This document shows, one piece after another, positions 35,185-47,209 of a stretch of DNA of 64,000 nucleotides. A program made the position numbers and the translations under genes. Numbering within the stretch: the stretch's first letter is position 1; each line of letters begins with the position of its first letter. The notes under the pieces are model-generated. The model saw only the letters and a list, made by a program, of their open reading frames with translations. It ran no database searches and was not told where the DNA came from. The DNA is from Pardosa pseudoannulata (Eukaryota > Arthropoda > Arachnida > Araneae > Lycosidae), in assembly GCA_032207245.1 (NCBI GenBank), contig CM063502.1, positions 49,500,904 through 49,564,903 of the forward strand, read 5' to 3'.

Positions 35185-35990
35185 TTATGTTGAGTCCTAC
35201 AACACTGTAATTAATACCATTTGTTCTCAGATTTCTTAACAAATGATGTTGCAAAATTAAATTTTCCCCAAGTATATTATTATACATAATTATTTCTTTT
35301 AATAATAGCTTCAATTTCTGCATTTAAATATAACATTTTTGCAAACTAATTTGCAATCTTTATAAGACATAAATATACTTTTTATGGCGTTTTTAAAAAA
35401 ATTTATATTTAAAATTCTATATTTTATTTACATACTTGATATCCCATTTGAGTAAAAAGTTCCATTTTAGAGTTGTTGAGTAGCAAAAGAGGTTAGATTC
35501 TTAACCTTATTGATAAGCTTTAATTTCCATAACAAAGTTCTTAGGAAATGCATTAAAAGCCCTCTTATGATTCTCTCACAGCTTCTGAAACTAATAAGTC
35601 ATATTCCCGACTCTATCCGAATTCTATATCTATAATGGATATTTGGAAACCGAAAATGGATTGTGTGGCTTTCAAAACAAAAGAAGCTCAGGGAGATTTA
35701 TTGGATTTCATGCTGAGATGAGAGAGAAATCTAATAACTCTTTTTAGGTTATGTATATATTTATGAAATATAGAATAAAAATAGAAGCACGTCATTGAAA
35801 ATAAGTCTCAATATTTAACTGATGGATCCCATGTTTCATCATTGCAAGGAAAAAACAAAATACTTAATACTTCATCGTATTTGAGGTTTTATGAAATGTA
35901 AAAATTTAATGCAATCACACGTTGGGAATTTTTTGAGATGAATTTTAATATAAGATGCATGAAATTAAATGAGGAATTCAAAATACAGTA
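35185..35990 (+). repeat. Old triplicated segment, copy B
   Basis: Landmarks: TCCTACAACACTGTAATTAAT, TGAAACTAATAAGTCATAT, GACTCTATCCGAATTCTAT, AAAATGGATTGTGTGGC and AGATTTATTGGATTTCATGC. It is closer to C than to A in the CCGAATTC part and closer to A in the TTTATTGG part. Confidence 0.8.
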
Positions 35991-36047
35991 TTTATGATAC
36001 ACAGTACAATATTTATGAATAACTCACGAGGACTCGCGCTTCCTGGA

Positions 36048-36099
36048 GTTACACGAGAACGCGCGCCGGGTCATTCCGGGACTACGCGAGCCGTGTAAC
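36048..36099. repeat. CpG-rich imperfect hairpin
   Basis: Arms GTTACACG (36048-36055) and CGTGTAAC (36092-36099) are perfectly inverted. Between them lie ACGCGCGCC and CTACGCGAG, and a CCGG-GTCATT-CCGG inner repeat. Ten or so CpGs fall in about 60 bases of an otherwise CpG-poor region. It may be an end of an unnamed transposon or a protein-binding site. Confidence 0.75.
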
Positions 36100-36598
36100 T
36101 TTTCTTAGCCAAATACAAACGAAATTGGTTTTGATGATGAACGAAAATTTGTATTACGAAATTACTTTATTAAAAGTTTGAAATATATTTCGTATTATTT
36201 GATATATTAATTATTAAAAGTATTTTGGTCTGTAAATGTTTATTAGAATTCTGAAAGCCAAGCATGAGACACACAAAACTTAGAAACTGAAATTGCATCT
36301 TTATCATCTTTATCTTTCATCATTTTAATCATCAAATAACGATGCATTTTGACAGCATATTTCCTCCGACCATAAGCACTAAATAAAAATGCAAATGTGT
36401 ATGCGCATGCACTCTGGTGAGTGAGTCTCTGGTGTCAGAATGAGTTAAACGTATCTCTTTCTGAGAAAAATATTCAAAGAAAATTAATTGCGTAAATACA
36501 TGTAATTGGGGTTTAGAGGATCTATAAAACAACTGAAAATTTGGGAAGTTTATTTCAATTGGAGGATGTTTTGTGGAATATTTTTTTATAAAGCTCAG

Positions 36599-36697
36599 GC
36601 TTCACAGGCCCTGCGAGCGTCCAAGGAGGTCAACACTTTCTATCCGAGTGTTGCAGATCAGCAATATACCCAAAATTATGATGTCGTAGTGAGCTGA
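36599..36697 (+). CDS. Candidate terminal exon, product unknown
   Basis: The plus strand has a T7 run and ATAAAGCTCAG as possible acceptor, then 32 codons and TGA. The peptide, in pieces, is ASQALRASKEVNTFYPS and VADQQYTQNYDVVVS. Base composition is clearly higher in G+C than on either side. I recognise no domain. The frame is open back to 36506, but that upstream part is AT-rich and unlike coding sequence. Confidence 0.22.
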   Translation, partial: ASQALRASKEVNTFYPSVADQQYTQNYDVVVS

Positions 36698-36944
36698 TGC
36701 ACTGATTTATACAGTGGGCATTAAATTATTGATATGCTGATCATTTCTAATGTTGTGAATAACACTTTTTACTTGTAGCATCCATGTAAAATGACAGCGA
36801 TAAATTTACCGTTTCAACATATGAACATACTTATTACTAAAATAAACTTTGTATTTTTAAATTTTAAAAAAGTAAAGATAACAGAAATATATTTCTCTCA
36901 AACTTAGTTTCAAATTCTTGACATAAAACTAATTTTATTCAAAA

Positions 36945-37625
36945 AGATCTTTAATATTTATACAAAAAAGTACTTTTGTTTCATAAAAATTACTCTTCTT
37001 CAGGAAAACAAGCTATTATTACATTCTAAAATCCTTCTTTTTACAGGCTTGATATTCTATACGAGTAAATTATTTTCATATCGGAGTTGTTCAGTATCAA
37101 AGCTTTAAAGATTTTTAAGGTAATAGATAATCCTTACTTTCCATAACATTAACTTTATAAATAAAATATCTATAAAGTCAGATTATGATTCACTCAAAGA
37201 TTTCTGAAACTAGTAAGTTATGCTCCCAACTCTATCCGAATTCTATTCCGTAATGAATTTTGGAAACGGAAATGGATTGTGTGGCTTTCAAAACAAAAGA
37301 AGTTATGCCAGATATATTGGATTTCTTGCTGAGATAAGTGAAAAATCTAATAATTCCTTTTTTAAAAATATTGTATATTTTTATCAGATGCAGAGTCAAA
37401 GTAGAAAAATGTCATTGAAAATAAGTCTTAATTTAACAGTTAAATGGTAGTTCCCATGTATTATCACTACAGGAAAAAATAAAATCCACAGTACTTCAAA
37501 TCCATAACACGAGTTTTGTTAAAATTCAAAACTTTAATGGAATCAAATTGTGGAAATCTGAAACGTAATTTAATAGAAGATGAAACAAGTCGAAAGAGAA
37601 AGTTAAATTTATGATTTATGATAGT
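36945..37625 (+). repeat. Old triplicated segment, copy C
   Basis: Landmarks: CTTGATATTCTATACGAGTA, TCGGAGTTGTTCAG, TCTGAAACTAGTAAGTTATG, CAACTCTATCCGAATTCTAT, AAATGGATTGTGTGGCTTTC and CCCATGTATTATCACTACAG. The open frame at 37220-37450 covers the most alike part but is not kept in A or B. Confidence 0.8.
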
Positions 37626-39481
37626 AAGGACAGGGAAGCATAAACTTACCCTAATAGCTTTATCATATTGAATCAATGAATGAGTGAATGAATATATTAA
37701 TCTTTAGGGCTTCCCCCAGAAATATATTATGCTACTAGTTTAATGTGTATTTAGCAGTATTGTATTTAAAAATATGTCTTCAAAATCTCTTAAGTGCAAA
37801 TTTATTTTAAAAATGAAATACTAAGAATCGTATTACGAAGGGCATGCAAAAAGTAAGTTTACCACATCTTCTAAAGTTGGTATTGCAAAATGAATCAAAT
37901 ATGATATAACATAAGCCAAATATATTGTGGGTGTGATTATTATATACAGCATTTGTGAATTCCTTATCTCTAACATTTACGTCGTTGTAGCAAAGAATAT
38001 AAACACAGTAGGAAGAGAAGGTGCTGTAAAAATGATGTAAACACCCGAGCGAATATCCTTGTTAAATAAACAGATTTAAAGGCTCCTGAGATTAGGCTTC
38101 TTCCTTTCTTCTTTTGGTTTTGTGTTTTTAAATGTGCAATATGTAAAGATATTTGGATAATAGATTACACAGAAAAGGTAAGAATTATCTGCAAAGATTT
38201 TATTTATAGTCATGTACGGAATTCAATTTTTATAATAGCATCAGTAGTTTCTTAAAATATTCTTCCTCTTGAGAAAAAGTTTCAAGATTTTATATCTTGA
38301 TTTCTTTTTCCGTATTCCAATTTCTTTGGAGCGTTTCTATTGTAAAAGTAAGTACATTTAAGTTTTATCATTTCATAGTACATTTATCTGGAATACATTC
38401 AGACGATTGAATCATCCGACTTCCCGTGAGATTTAAATGGTAAGTTCAGCAGAATTTAGGATCACTTTTCTTGTATTTTGCAGAAATATCAATAAAAACA
38501 TACTGTTTTTGAAATAAATCAGACAGTTTTTAATGAGTATACACCTATTTATATCATTCATATATTCTCTAAATAACAATATGTAGATAAATATGTAGAC
38601 AATAAATACACACACTATGCTGTTTTAAAATTATTTGAAAACTTGGTTAATTTCTCTGTAGCTGTGGATAAAATGAGCAATTCAAATTTTAAAAGAATTG
38701 TTACCTTTCAAATCAATGCATGTCTTATATAGGCAATTTGATGCTCTCTTCGACTCTGGTCACCCACTATAATTTACATTACTTGACATAGTTTCTATCG
38801 GCAAAAAAATTGCTAAACATCTGTAACTTCCTTCGTGATTTATCTTTTTGTAACATTTTTATATCTTGTCGACATTCTATTCTCATATTTAAAAGTACTC
38901 AGTGTTTGATTTAAGTAGAGAGCATTTTCACATTTTTTAAATAGAACAGCTATAGAGAAATATTAGAATAGCAAAGACAGTTCGACATTCACCATCAATC
39001 AAACGTTTAGGAGGAAAGTAGATTTGGTATTATTACAACGGTTCTATTTCTTTTCTTCAATAGGAGGGATATAAAAGACACAATAAATGGATTGCTCACT
39101 GATTTTTGTGAGAGAAGGCATTAGTGGATGCAACTTTTCATCTTATATCCCATCATGATTTGAACAACTAACAGCTTCTTCTGAGACAGTTGCTGTTGAA
39201 ATAATAAAGAATTAAATGTTAAATAATATAAAAAAGGATAAAAAAATATGAAAATTCAGAAAAGGTGATTATGAAACAAAGATATAGCAATTCCCGCAGG
39301 TAATTCTTTACCAAATGTATTTGATACTTGGTGTTTCTTGCGGTCAGAAAACGAAAGGTTTATACTTCGTGGTGAGCTAGATGTATTAGGTGTTTTAAAA
39401 ACAAAGAAATTTATTATAATAATTTGATCTGATTTGATTCTGTCACGTAAAAGAGGTCACAAAAATCATGTTATATTTTAG
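37626..39481. other. AT-rich spacer
   Basis: No repeat family identified. An AAAAG|GTAAGA donor-like site lies at about 38174-38183, without a persuasive exon. Confidence 0.4.
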
Positions 39482-39590
39482 ATGTCAGTGATCCAAGGAA
39501 TCTTTCTCTATCGGACTGCTTTCATTTTTCTCAGAAAAAGATGTATTTAACCAAAGAGCAACTAGTTTCCATAGGTATCCCAAACAAAGG
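39482..39590 (+). CDS. Candidate internal exon with near-consensus splice sites
   Basis: This is the best-framed exon candidate in the window. The acceptor is GTTATATTTTAG and the donor is AAAGG|GTAAGTAA, a near-perfect match to the metazoan consensus. The 109 bases hold one open frame of 35 whole codons plus split codons at both ends. Pieces: VSDPRNLSLSDCFHFSQ and KKMYLTKEQLVSIGIPNKG. A second acceptor-like site inside (TTCATTTTTCTCAG, ending at 39534) could shorten it. A second GTAAGTAA lies 54 bases downstream at 39645. No family is recognised, and no neighbouring exon with matching phase was found, so it may still be chance. Confidence 0.33.
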
Positions 39591-39942
39591 GTAAGTAATA
39601 ATTTTTTTATAATTCTAATACAATTTCATACCAAAGAGTTTCCGGTAAGTAACATTTTTCATCTGAAATCATTACCTTTCTTAAGCTACAAAGATAGTTG
39701 ACAGGAAAGGAAACAATTATTTTTATAAAGACATTAATGTTCGCTCTAAGGTATAAATTATCTAGCAAAAGTAGGATAAAAATAGGTTTGCAAGACTTAT
39801 TTTTTACTTGTAATAAACAACTTTTTCAATTTCTTCACGATCATTTTAAATAATACAATTCACACAACATTTTTGCAATAATTTGTTGTGAAATAGCTAC
39901 AATTATAATATACCTAAGTAGAAAATTGTGGAACATGTTTAA

Positions 39943-40253
39943 CCCCTTGACATACAATGACGTCTGGGAGACGTGTGTCATCTCATGAACCGAAGTAGAC
40001 TTTGATGTTTCCGAGACGTCAATAGCTGTCTCCGATAAACGTCATGCAGCATTATATTAAATCACAATGTTATACTGTTAATTAATTAATTGTACATTAG
40101 CATCATATATAAACCTCCTTAAATGTTACATAGAAACGCAAATTTCAAAATAAACCGTTCTCTTTCTCAACTTGAAAAAAATTGTTCAAATGAGTCAAAT
40201 GAATAGTATTTTTTCGGTCACATTAGATTCCCTTTTACTTGTATGTCAAGGGG
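39943..40253. mobile_element. piggyBac-type MITE (311 bp) flanked by TTAA
   Basis: TTAA (39939-39942) is followed by CCCCTTGACATACAA, and the other end is TTGTATGTCAAGGGG followed by TTAA (40254-40257). A perfect 15-bp inverted repeat starting with CCC and a TTAA duplication are the hallmarks of piggyBac. Just inside the left end there are subterminal palindromic blocks (ATGACGTCTGGGAGACGTG and CCGAGACGTC). No transposase sequence is present; it would depend on a related element. Confidence 0.9.
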
Positions 40254-40257
40254 TTAA

Positions 40258-43200
40258 AACTACGAGACTAGATATAAACTTATTTTCTCATTCCCTATGA
40301 AAGTAACTATCTAGAGTAACTTTAGTTAACAGGATTTTGAGGGTTAAACTAGGACTTTTACATTTAGGTATTGCGGTATAATACAAAGATTTGAGTAAAA
40401 TAATCGAAATGTGCAATTACGACCGTAAGTGAATGAAGTTTTTTTATTAATCTCATAAAAGGTATAAAGAGAAGGTAATAATGTGGTTCGGCATTCATAA
40501 TTCTCTCATTATAATGCATCCCAGGAAAGAATTTCAAGGTTGATATGTCATTATTGCACACCTAGTTATTTCACGACAGTCGCATCTGAGAGATGACTAA
40601 AGTAGATTACAGAAAAATTGTACATCATGTGATGCATTATAATGAGCTCTTGTTCAAAAGCATTACTAAATGACTGATATAAAGATAAGCAGGTAAAAAA
40701 TTCTTATAATAAAATTAAGCATGCTAGTAGTCATAACGACTCGAAATGTTATATTCATAGATATAATTTAAAAAATCTGAGAATTATTGTGATTCATTTT
40801 ATCCAAAAGATAGATTTTAATATATATTGGAGTTTATACTTGCAGTTTAAAATTATGTAGAATTATTTATTATTTTAGCTATTTCTTAACTATCACGTTT
40901 TAAAAGATAGAAAAACAACGGTTTTTTAATATAATACCAAATGTAATAAATCTAAATTAATCTTTTATCGTTTACGTTGGTAATGAGAAAATACAGCAAG
41001 TATTCACACATTTTTATAACGATTTTGAAAAGATATGAGTGTTTTTACCTAATATGGTATATCCTTTTGCTAAACTATTACATTACATCTGATTTCCAAG
41101 ACAACAAAGTATTTCTTAAATTCTTAATATTGGTTTTATACTACTCCTTTACCATATTCCAGAGTCTATCAAAGGCCTGGGGATGCAGCTTAAAAATATG
41201 TTTTAATAGTCTAGATACACAGTAATTCATATGAATATACGCCAGGAGACTTTGGGGTCCAGGTGGGATACATTTAGAAGGAATAGCTTCAATTCCAGTT
41301 TTGTTTTATTTTATTAAAAAATAGAACAATAGATTCAAAGGCTGACTTGTACTTTATACTGATGGAACTTAACACAGAGAAAATTACTTGGGTAAAGGAA
41401 TGGAATTTCTTCTTTGAAAAGAGCTTTAAACATATTTCTGATAATAATCAGAGTAAATTCTGGCATGTTTTCTAGTTTCTTTATTTTAAGCTTTCTATTA
41501 TAAAGCAATGGACTAATAACCATAAAACTTTCATCAAAAGTCTCAGTTACCATTCTCTTAACTAACATTTTAGATCTTTTTGACTACATTTTAGATTGTA
41601 AATCGATATTTTTCTATTTAAATCAGATAAATCCAAGCCTCACCATATATAACTGGCCAAAAAGTTTTCTTACTCAATCTGCACATAGTCTTACTCTGAG
41701 AAACACTTTTCGGCATTAGGCTATGAACATCCTGTTTTTTGAATTGACTAGCTATTCATAAGATTTTATAATTTTATTTACAGTTCCTGCATGAATGTTT
41801 AAAGATTTTACGATAAGTCTTTGGGAGGGGGGTGATTATGATTTCATTTTAAAACATAGGATACAATTTTAGATTTAACAACATTCGTACGTGGTTTTGT
41901 TGGATATGTATTTTTGTCCTTTTCCCAGCCGTATGAAAACTCTGATGTTTTCTTTTTTATTAATTATGATACATATTTAGGTATAGAAATATTAAATCCA
42001 TGCTTTCTACGGTTTTTTTAATAATCTTATAAGAGTATTTTTCTTCGGAAAGCACAAAATGTAATCCTTGATCTGTTTTTTTTTTCCAGCAACATTTTAA
42101 AGCGTAGAGCATTTTTAAAACTTTCTTTCAATTTTATGCAAGGCACGTTTTTATTTTATAACTTAAGTTTTAATTCATGGAAAAAATCTCTAAAAATGTG
42201 AGTACCCACTGTACTCAAGGGTGTAGAATGCATACAATTTCGTTAATTTTTAAGCTATATTAACTTTTAAATACATACTGATTTTATATGCATTAAAATT
42301 CAAAATATCATAAACATAATCGAGATATAAGTTCTGATATTTATTTGGCATTAAACTTATATTTCCAGAGATGTACCTATTTTTATGATTTATTCAATGT
42401 ATGTATTCCTTAAATTATTTTATATTACAAGCAAATTTATTAGCTTTATTTAAAAATTTATTTATTTATAGGAGTGATATACTTTTCTTGTAAGGATAAT
42501 TATTTGTTTACTAAATAAATATTTTAGATACTTTCTTACTGACCTGAAATAGTTTTTGATGAAATGAATGAAAACATCTAAATAAATTATTTTTAATCAT
42601 AGCATATTTAATTTAAAAAGCTGAAAATGTTTATATATTCGACTTTATTTTATATTTGATTTTTTAATCCATAAAAAATAAGAAAACACATCCTGTTTTT
42701 CATACCGTGTGGTTGTCAAAATGTTTCTGTAAAATAAAGAAATTAAAATGTAATGTAATGCAAAATTTATATAGACTGTTTAGGAGGTAAGGGAGGTTTA
42801 GGTTGTACAAGTTCCCAGATTTTTCTACAATTTATATTTTCGGTACAAATATCAAAGTCCATGAATTTGAAATGTAAGTTTTATGAAGATTACCTTATTT
42901 AAGACATGCCAATGAAATTCTAAATTATGGATTAAAATAATTATTTATACTATGCAATTAATTATTTAAAAATTTGATAAGTTTATTTGGGTAAATACAT
43001 TGGGAATATATGGCAAATTACTTTTTGACTAAAAGTAGTAAAACAGTGTTAAATGACAAAATATATTTTAAAATCTCATTTTGTACTTCAGAAAGTGTCA
43101 TTTTTAAGAAAATTGGTAGTTTATGTGGTTTTTGTTATAAGTTAAACATAATGAATTTTATGTTGAAGAGCAAAATGTCTACAGTCTAACAATGGATATT

Positions 43201-43976
43201 TAGGTTTAATGTGCAGAAAAGTCTCTCTTGATCTTTCTCTTCAATCATTAATTTAGTGGTAGAAAAAAATCTTATTTTTAAATTTTTTTAAAGATTTTTA
43301 AGTGTGAAAGATAAATGGTACTGAAATTAGTCATAGTAGACACGTAGAATAAAAAATATATATTTTCTTTGTCGATTTTTTAGAATTAATATTCTCTTAG
43401 GTACAGTTATCTTTATCGTTAAATTCTTAACGTTTCAGCGTCTTACTCATAGTCCCCTCCTGTGTTTTTAATACTTTTTCAGCATTTCTCTTCTAATAAA
43501 AATGTAAAAAAATATATAAATAGTAAACAAAATTATAACTAATTAAAACTTCACAGTGATGAAATGTTTTTTGTTCTTTTCATAATAATAGTGAAAACCT
43601 TTGAACAAAATTTCTTCAAATCATGTTTTCCAAAAATGACGTTTCTATAAATGAAAAAAAAGAGTTCCTACTTCATCGCATAAGCAATTATGTAAATGCG
43701 TTGAGTTTTTTCTAACATAAGCCTCTTGGAGAAAATATTCAGAACAAATAAAATGAGAGCTGTAAAACTCCAGATTGAGAAAATTATTGCTATGTTCACT
43801 TATCATTATTGCTCGGGATCCATAATTGAGTTGGGCGGAATAAATAGAAATAAATATGTAGAAAGAAAATTAAAACGTGTTTTCTGAAATATCGTATCAT
43901 TGCAAGAGACTCGTTTTAGAGTCTCTAAAAGGGAAAACAAGATGTTACGTTGAATTAAATTTCCCTCCACAACAAC

Positions 43977-43977
<1 letters not shown>
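40258..43977. other. AT-rich spacer, nothing certain
   Basis: A 90-base piece at 40925-41015 resembles 46165-46260 (both near AATATAATAC, AATAAATC, TCTTT, CGTTT or TGTTT). Minus frames at 41335-41568 and around 41640-41840 do not match a known family. No gene is called. Confidence 0.4.
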
Positions 43978-44145
<168 letters not shown>

Positions 44146-45660
44146 TTTCTTTTTCTGGGAATTTCATTAATATATCATTCCAAATGACAATGTGAAAAAT
44201 AAACATTTCCCTTCAAACTTTATCTTTCAATGGATAGTCTCTGAGGGTCACTTTGTAAAAAGCTTTGCATACTAAAGTAGAACATTTTTGCTTATTTCTG
44301 AAAATTTAATTTAAGGTATTCAACATCTTTATTTCCATTTTTTCCTTCTAACTAAACTGTCAACACAAAGTCAAAATTTCGGATGAAAAATGCTGTCCTA
44401 AAATTTTTAAGCATGATTATGAAGTGTTTTACTCTAGAAATAAAAGACCGTACTTCATAGAATTAAAATATATACTGAAGCTTTAAACTAATTATCGTTG
44501 CTTGCTAAGAGGGAGGAAATAATGTAGATTAATTAAGAGATTAAGCATATTTGGACACATTTCATAATTAAATGTGCTTCTGTTCATATTTTCAGAAGCA
44601 ATTTTTTTCCCACTTAAGATTAATAGTGAATACATAGTTTTTGTATAATAATATAGTTAAATTTATGGGCATAGTTTTCGTAATTTATCTTCTAACAAAA
44701 TACTAAATTGCATTTATCAACAGTTTTATTTTAAAATTTTATTAGAAAATAGTTTTATTTGAATTTGTTAAAATTAAAAAAATTATGGAAAGGTTATTAT
44801 ACATGATTTGAAATAATTTTAATATTTAAGCTTGATTTTAATTATCCTTTTTTCTATTTCACAGGCAACCAATTTAGGGAAGTAAATTCTTTGTTCCTTA
44901 TATATATTCTTAAGAGTTATGAATGAAATTATTAAAAATATAAGTGACTTATTAAAGTGAGTTATAGGAATATTTATATAGACGCGTTTTACAATTCATT
45001 GAAAGATTTAGTACGCATTTATTTTCTCAAAAATAATTAAATTCGTAAATTATTATAAAGAAAATATTCTTGTCATTTCATAGCATTTCTAATGTCAAAA
45101 CAGATTATATCACTCAAATTGTATGAAATATTTTAAGGGAAAAATGTCTAGTCTCTATACTTTTAATAGGTATAAAAATATCTTCAAATAAAATTTAAAA
45201 TTTTCTTTCTGTTTTTAGAAATCATCTATTTATCTCAGAAGCAATTCAGCCTCTCTTTTTGGCATAGCTATATCCGATATATTGTATTGTGTGCAAAGAT
45301 AATTTTATTACTAATTTTCTTTACACGCAGATTCTAATGTATATCGTTTTTCAATGTATTTTAATGTTTCTATAATTTTGACTTTTTATTGCTTATTTTT
45401 TATTTATTTCTTTCTCTAGGAAGTTACACGGATAAAATCAGATATTTGTTTAGATACATTACTTTTTCAATGAAATTTATTTTAAATCTTATGTTTATGG
45501 AATGCTATTTATTATGAGACATTTACAACTTACTTTAACTTTATAAAATACTTTTTATAGAAAACTCTGAATGATGTTAGATTACTGTATGTAGGTTATT
45601 CAATTAGAAATTCCATTACTGATTAAATTTAGACAGAATGGGTATTTACTGTATTTCTGA
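44146..45660. other. AT-rich spacer, nothing recognised
   Basis: Ordinary A/T-rich sequence; no repeat family or frame is supported. Confidence 0.5.
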
Positions 45661-45970
45661 GATAAGCCGCCCTAGCGTCTACTCCGCGCTAGTGATATTT
45701 AGTTAAAAGAAAATTCAGGCTTATCGGATAATCCTCCTTGGTGTATATGCCTCATACATGTTAATTGACAAAAAAAAATCATTGGTCTTCAAAGAACAAA
45801 GATTTCATTCTCTTTTGTTTAGAGTTTACTTTTGATTGAAAGTAAATTCTAACTGCTGACACTGATAATCCATTTTCTCTCTGCTCGACTATAAATTTTT
45901 TAAAATTCGTCACACGAGAAGATAAGCCTGAGAGTTTAAATTTGAAGTTGAGTACAAGTTTAGGCTTATC
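45661..45970. mobile_element. Possible non-autonomous DNA element with four GATAAGCC motifs
   Basis: GATAAGCC occurs at 45661-45668 and 45921-45928. Its inverse GGCTTATC occurs at 45718-45725 and 45963-45970. So there are two inverted pairs, with a CpG-rich core (CTAGCGTCTACTCCGCGCTA) after the first. GTATTTCTGAGATAAGCCGC resembles the ends of small DNA transposons known from several animals. Limits and class are uncertain. Confidence 0.4.
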
Positions 45971-47025
45971 TACCTGAAATTACAATAATAGTTTACAAAT
46001 ATTGCATTATTTTTGACCGACTAATCAACACATTATTAATTTTGATATATGTAGAAACGAGTATACACTTCCTTACTACTAACTTAAAATTCATTCAAAT
46101 AGTTAATTCTTCAAGCTAATCATTTATATTAATGTTTTTTGCATTTAAGGAAAGAATTGTTTTATGTGTAAAAATATAATACTAAACGTAATAAATCAAG
46201 ATTTATCTTTCATTGTTTAATTTGGAATGAAAAATAACAAAATTATGTATTAACATTTATACATTAAAGTTTTAGGAGGTTGGCCAGGTGATAGGCCGAT
46301 TTCGATTTTTTAGGAGAAATGAAGTTTTAATAACAATGCAATAAACAATCCAACTCATCTTCTAGTAATATTACATGCTCATTACATTTATTTTTTTCAC
46401 AAAGACTTGACTATGATTTTCACATATTCCTTCTATTCAAAAACAAACTAAAACTGGTTTTTTTAGTCGGAATTTTCTATAGCGGCGGTGGTCACGTATG
46501 ATTTCAGAGGAACCGCATTTCAGTTTATATACCTTTTTTTAGAGACGCACAATATTTACAGAGTATTAAATACATAAATTCATTTTTAATGTAATTAAAA
46601 TGGTACAGAAGTGTTAAATGCTTTATATAATATGCAGAAAAATATATAATCAAAAGAAATGTCGAATAATTGTTTCAAAAGTTTATTGATAAAGTTAAAA
46701 TATAATAAAAATAGTCATAAAATATAAAGTATGTCACTAGGGTCAAACGTTTATATTTAGAGCAAAATTTGTTAAAGTCTGAAAGAAGACAATTGACTGA
46801 ATGACTGAAAGAAGACAATTACTAAGAGTTGTGTACTGTCATCCGGCGAAAACCTTAATCGTTAATACTAATTATAATGAGACTTTTAGTAATACAAATA
46901 TTTCGTTCTAAACTGAATTTATTTTAAAGTACAATATCCTTTCAATCCATACCAGCAGTACTAAACAGCAAAATAGAAAATTGTTCTCTGTAAATAATAT
47001 TTTTATCTTTGTTTTTAAATATGAC
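45971..47025. other. AT-rich spacer
   Basis: At 46780-46820 GAAAGAAGACAATT is directly repeated. GC-richer bits are near 46280-46310 and 46480-46525 (TAGCGGCGGTGGTCACGTAT) without a frame. Confidence 0.4.
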
Positions 47026-47200
47026 TATGCCGAACGATGGCTGATTGGTTAGGGTGCTGCCTTCGGAACCGGAGTTCGTGGGTTCAAATCCCACTGAGGC
47101 ATGGATGTTCGTAGCCTTTCGCAATCGGCTTTAAGCTGTAGGTCCCGGTCTCATTAGCCCGCGTGTTGCAAAAATTAGACCGTAGCACTCCAAACAAACT
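47026..47200 (+). mobile_element. tRNA-derived SINE with 9-bp target duplication
   Basis: AAATATGAC flanks both ends (47017-47025 and 47201-47209). The head starts GCCGAACGATGGCTGATTGG (A-box with one mismatch), then GGTTCAAATCC (B-box). The body includes GGTCCCGGTCTCATTAGCCC and TAGACCGTAGCACTCC, with a short CAAAC tail. Full length of about 175 bases and few changes make it the second best copy. Confidence 0.92.
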
Positions 47201-47209
47201 AAATATGAC

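Noticed and set aside
34955..35323. 122-codon minus-strand frame as a gene
   Set aside because: It crosses into repeat copy B, part of it is ordinary AT-rich sequence and no family is recognised; noted but not called.
41640..41840. Tc1-like ends and helix-turn-helix on the minus strand
   Set aside because: CTGGCCAAAAAGTTTTC looked like a terminal repeat, but no partner end was found and the translation is too broken.
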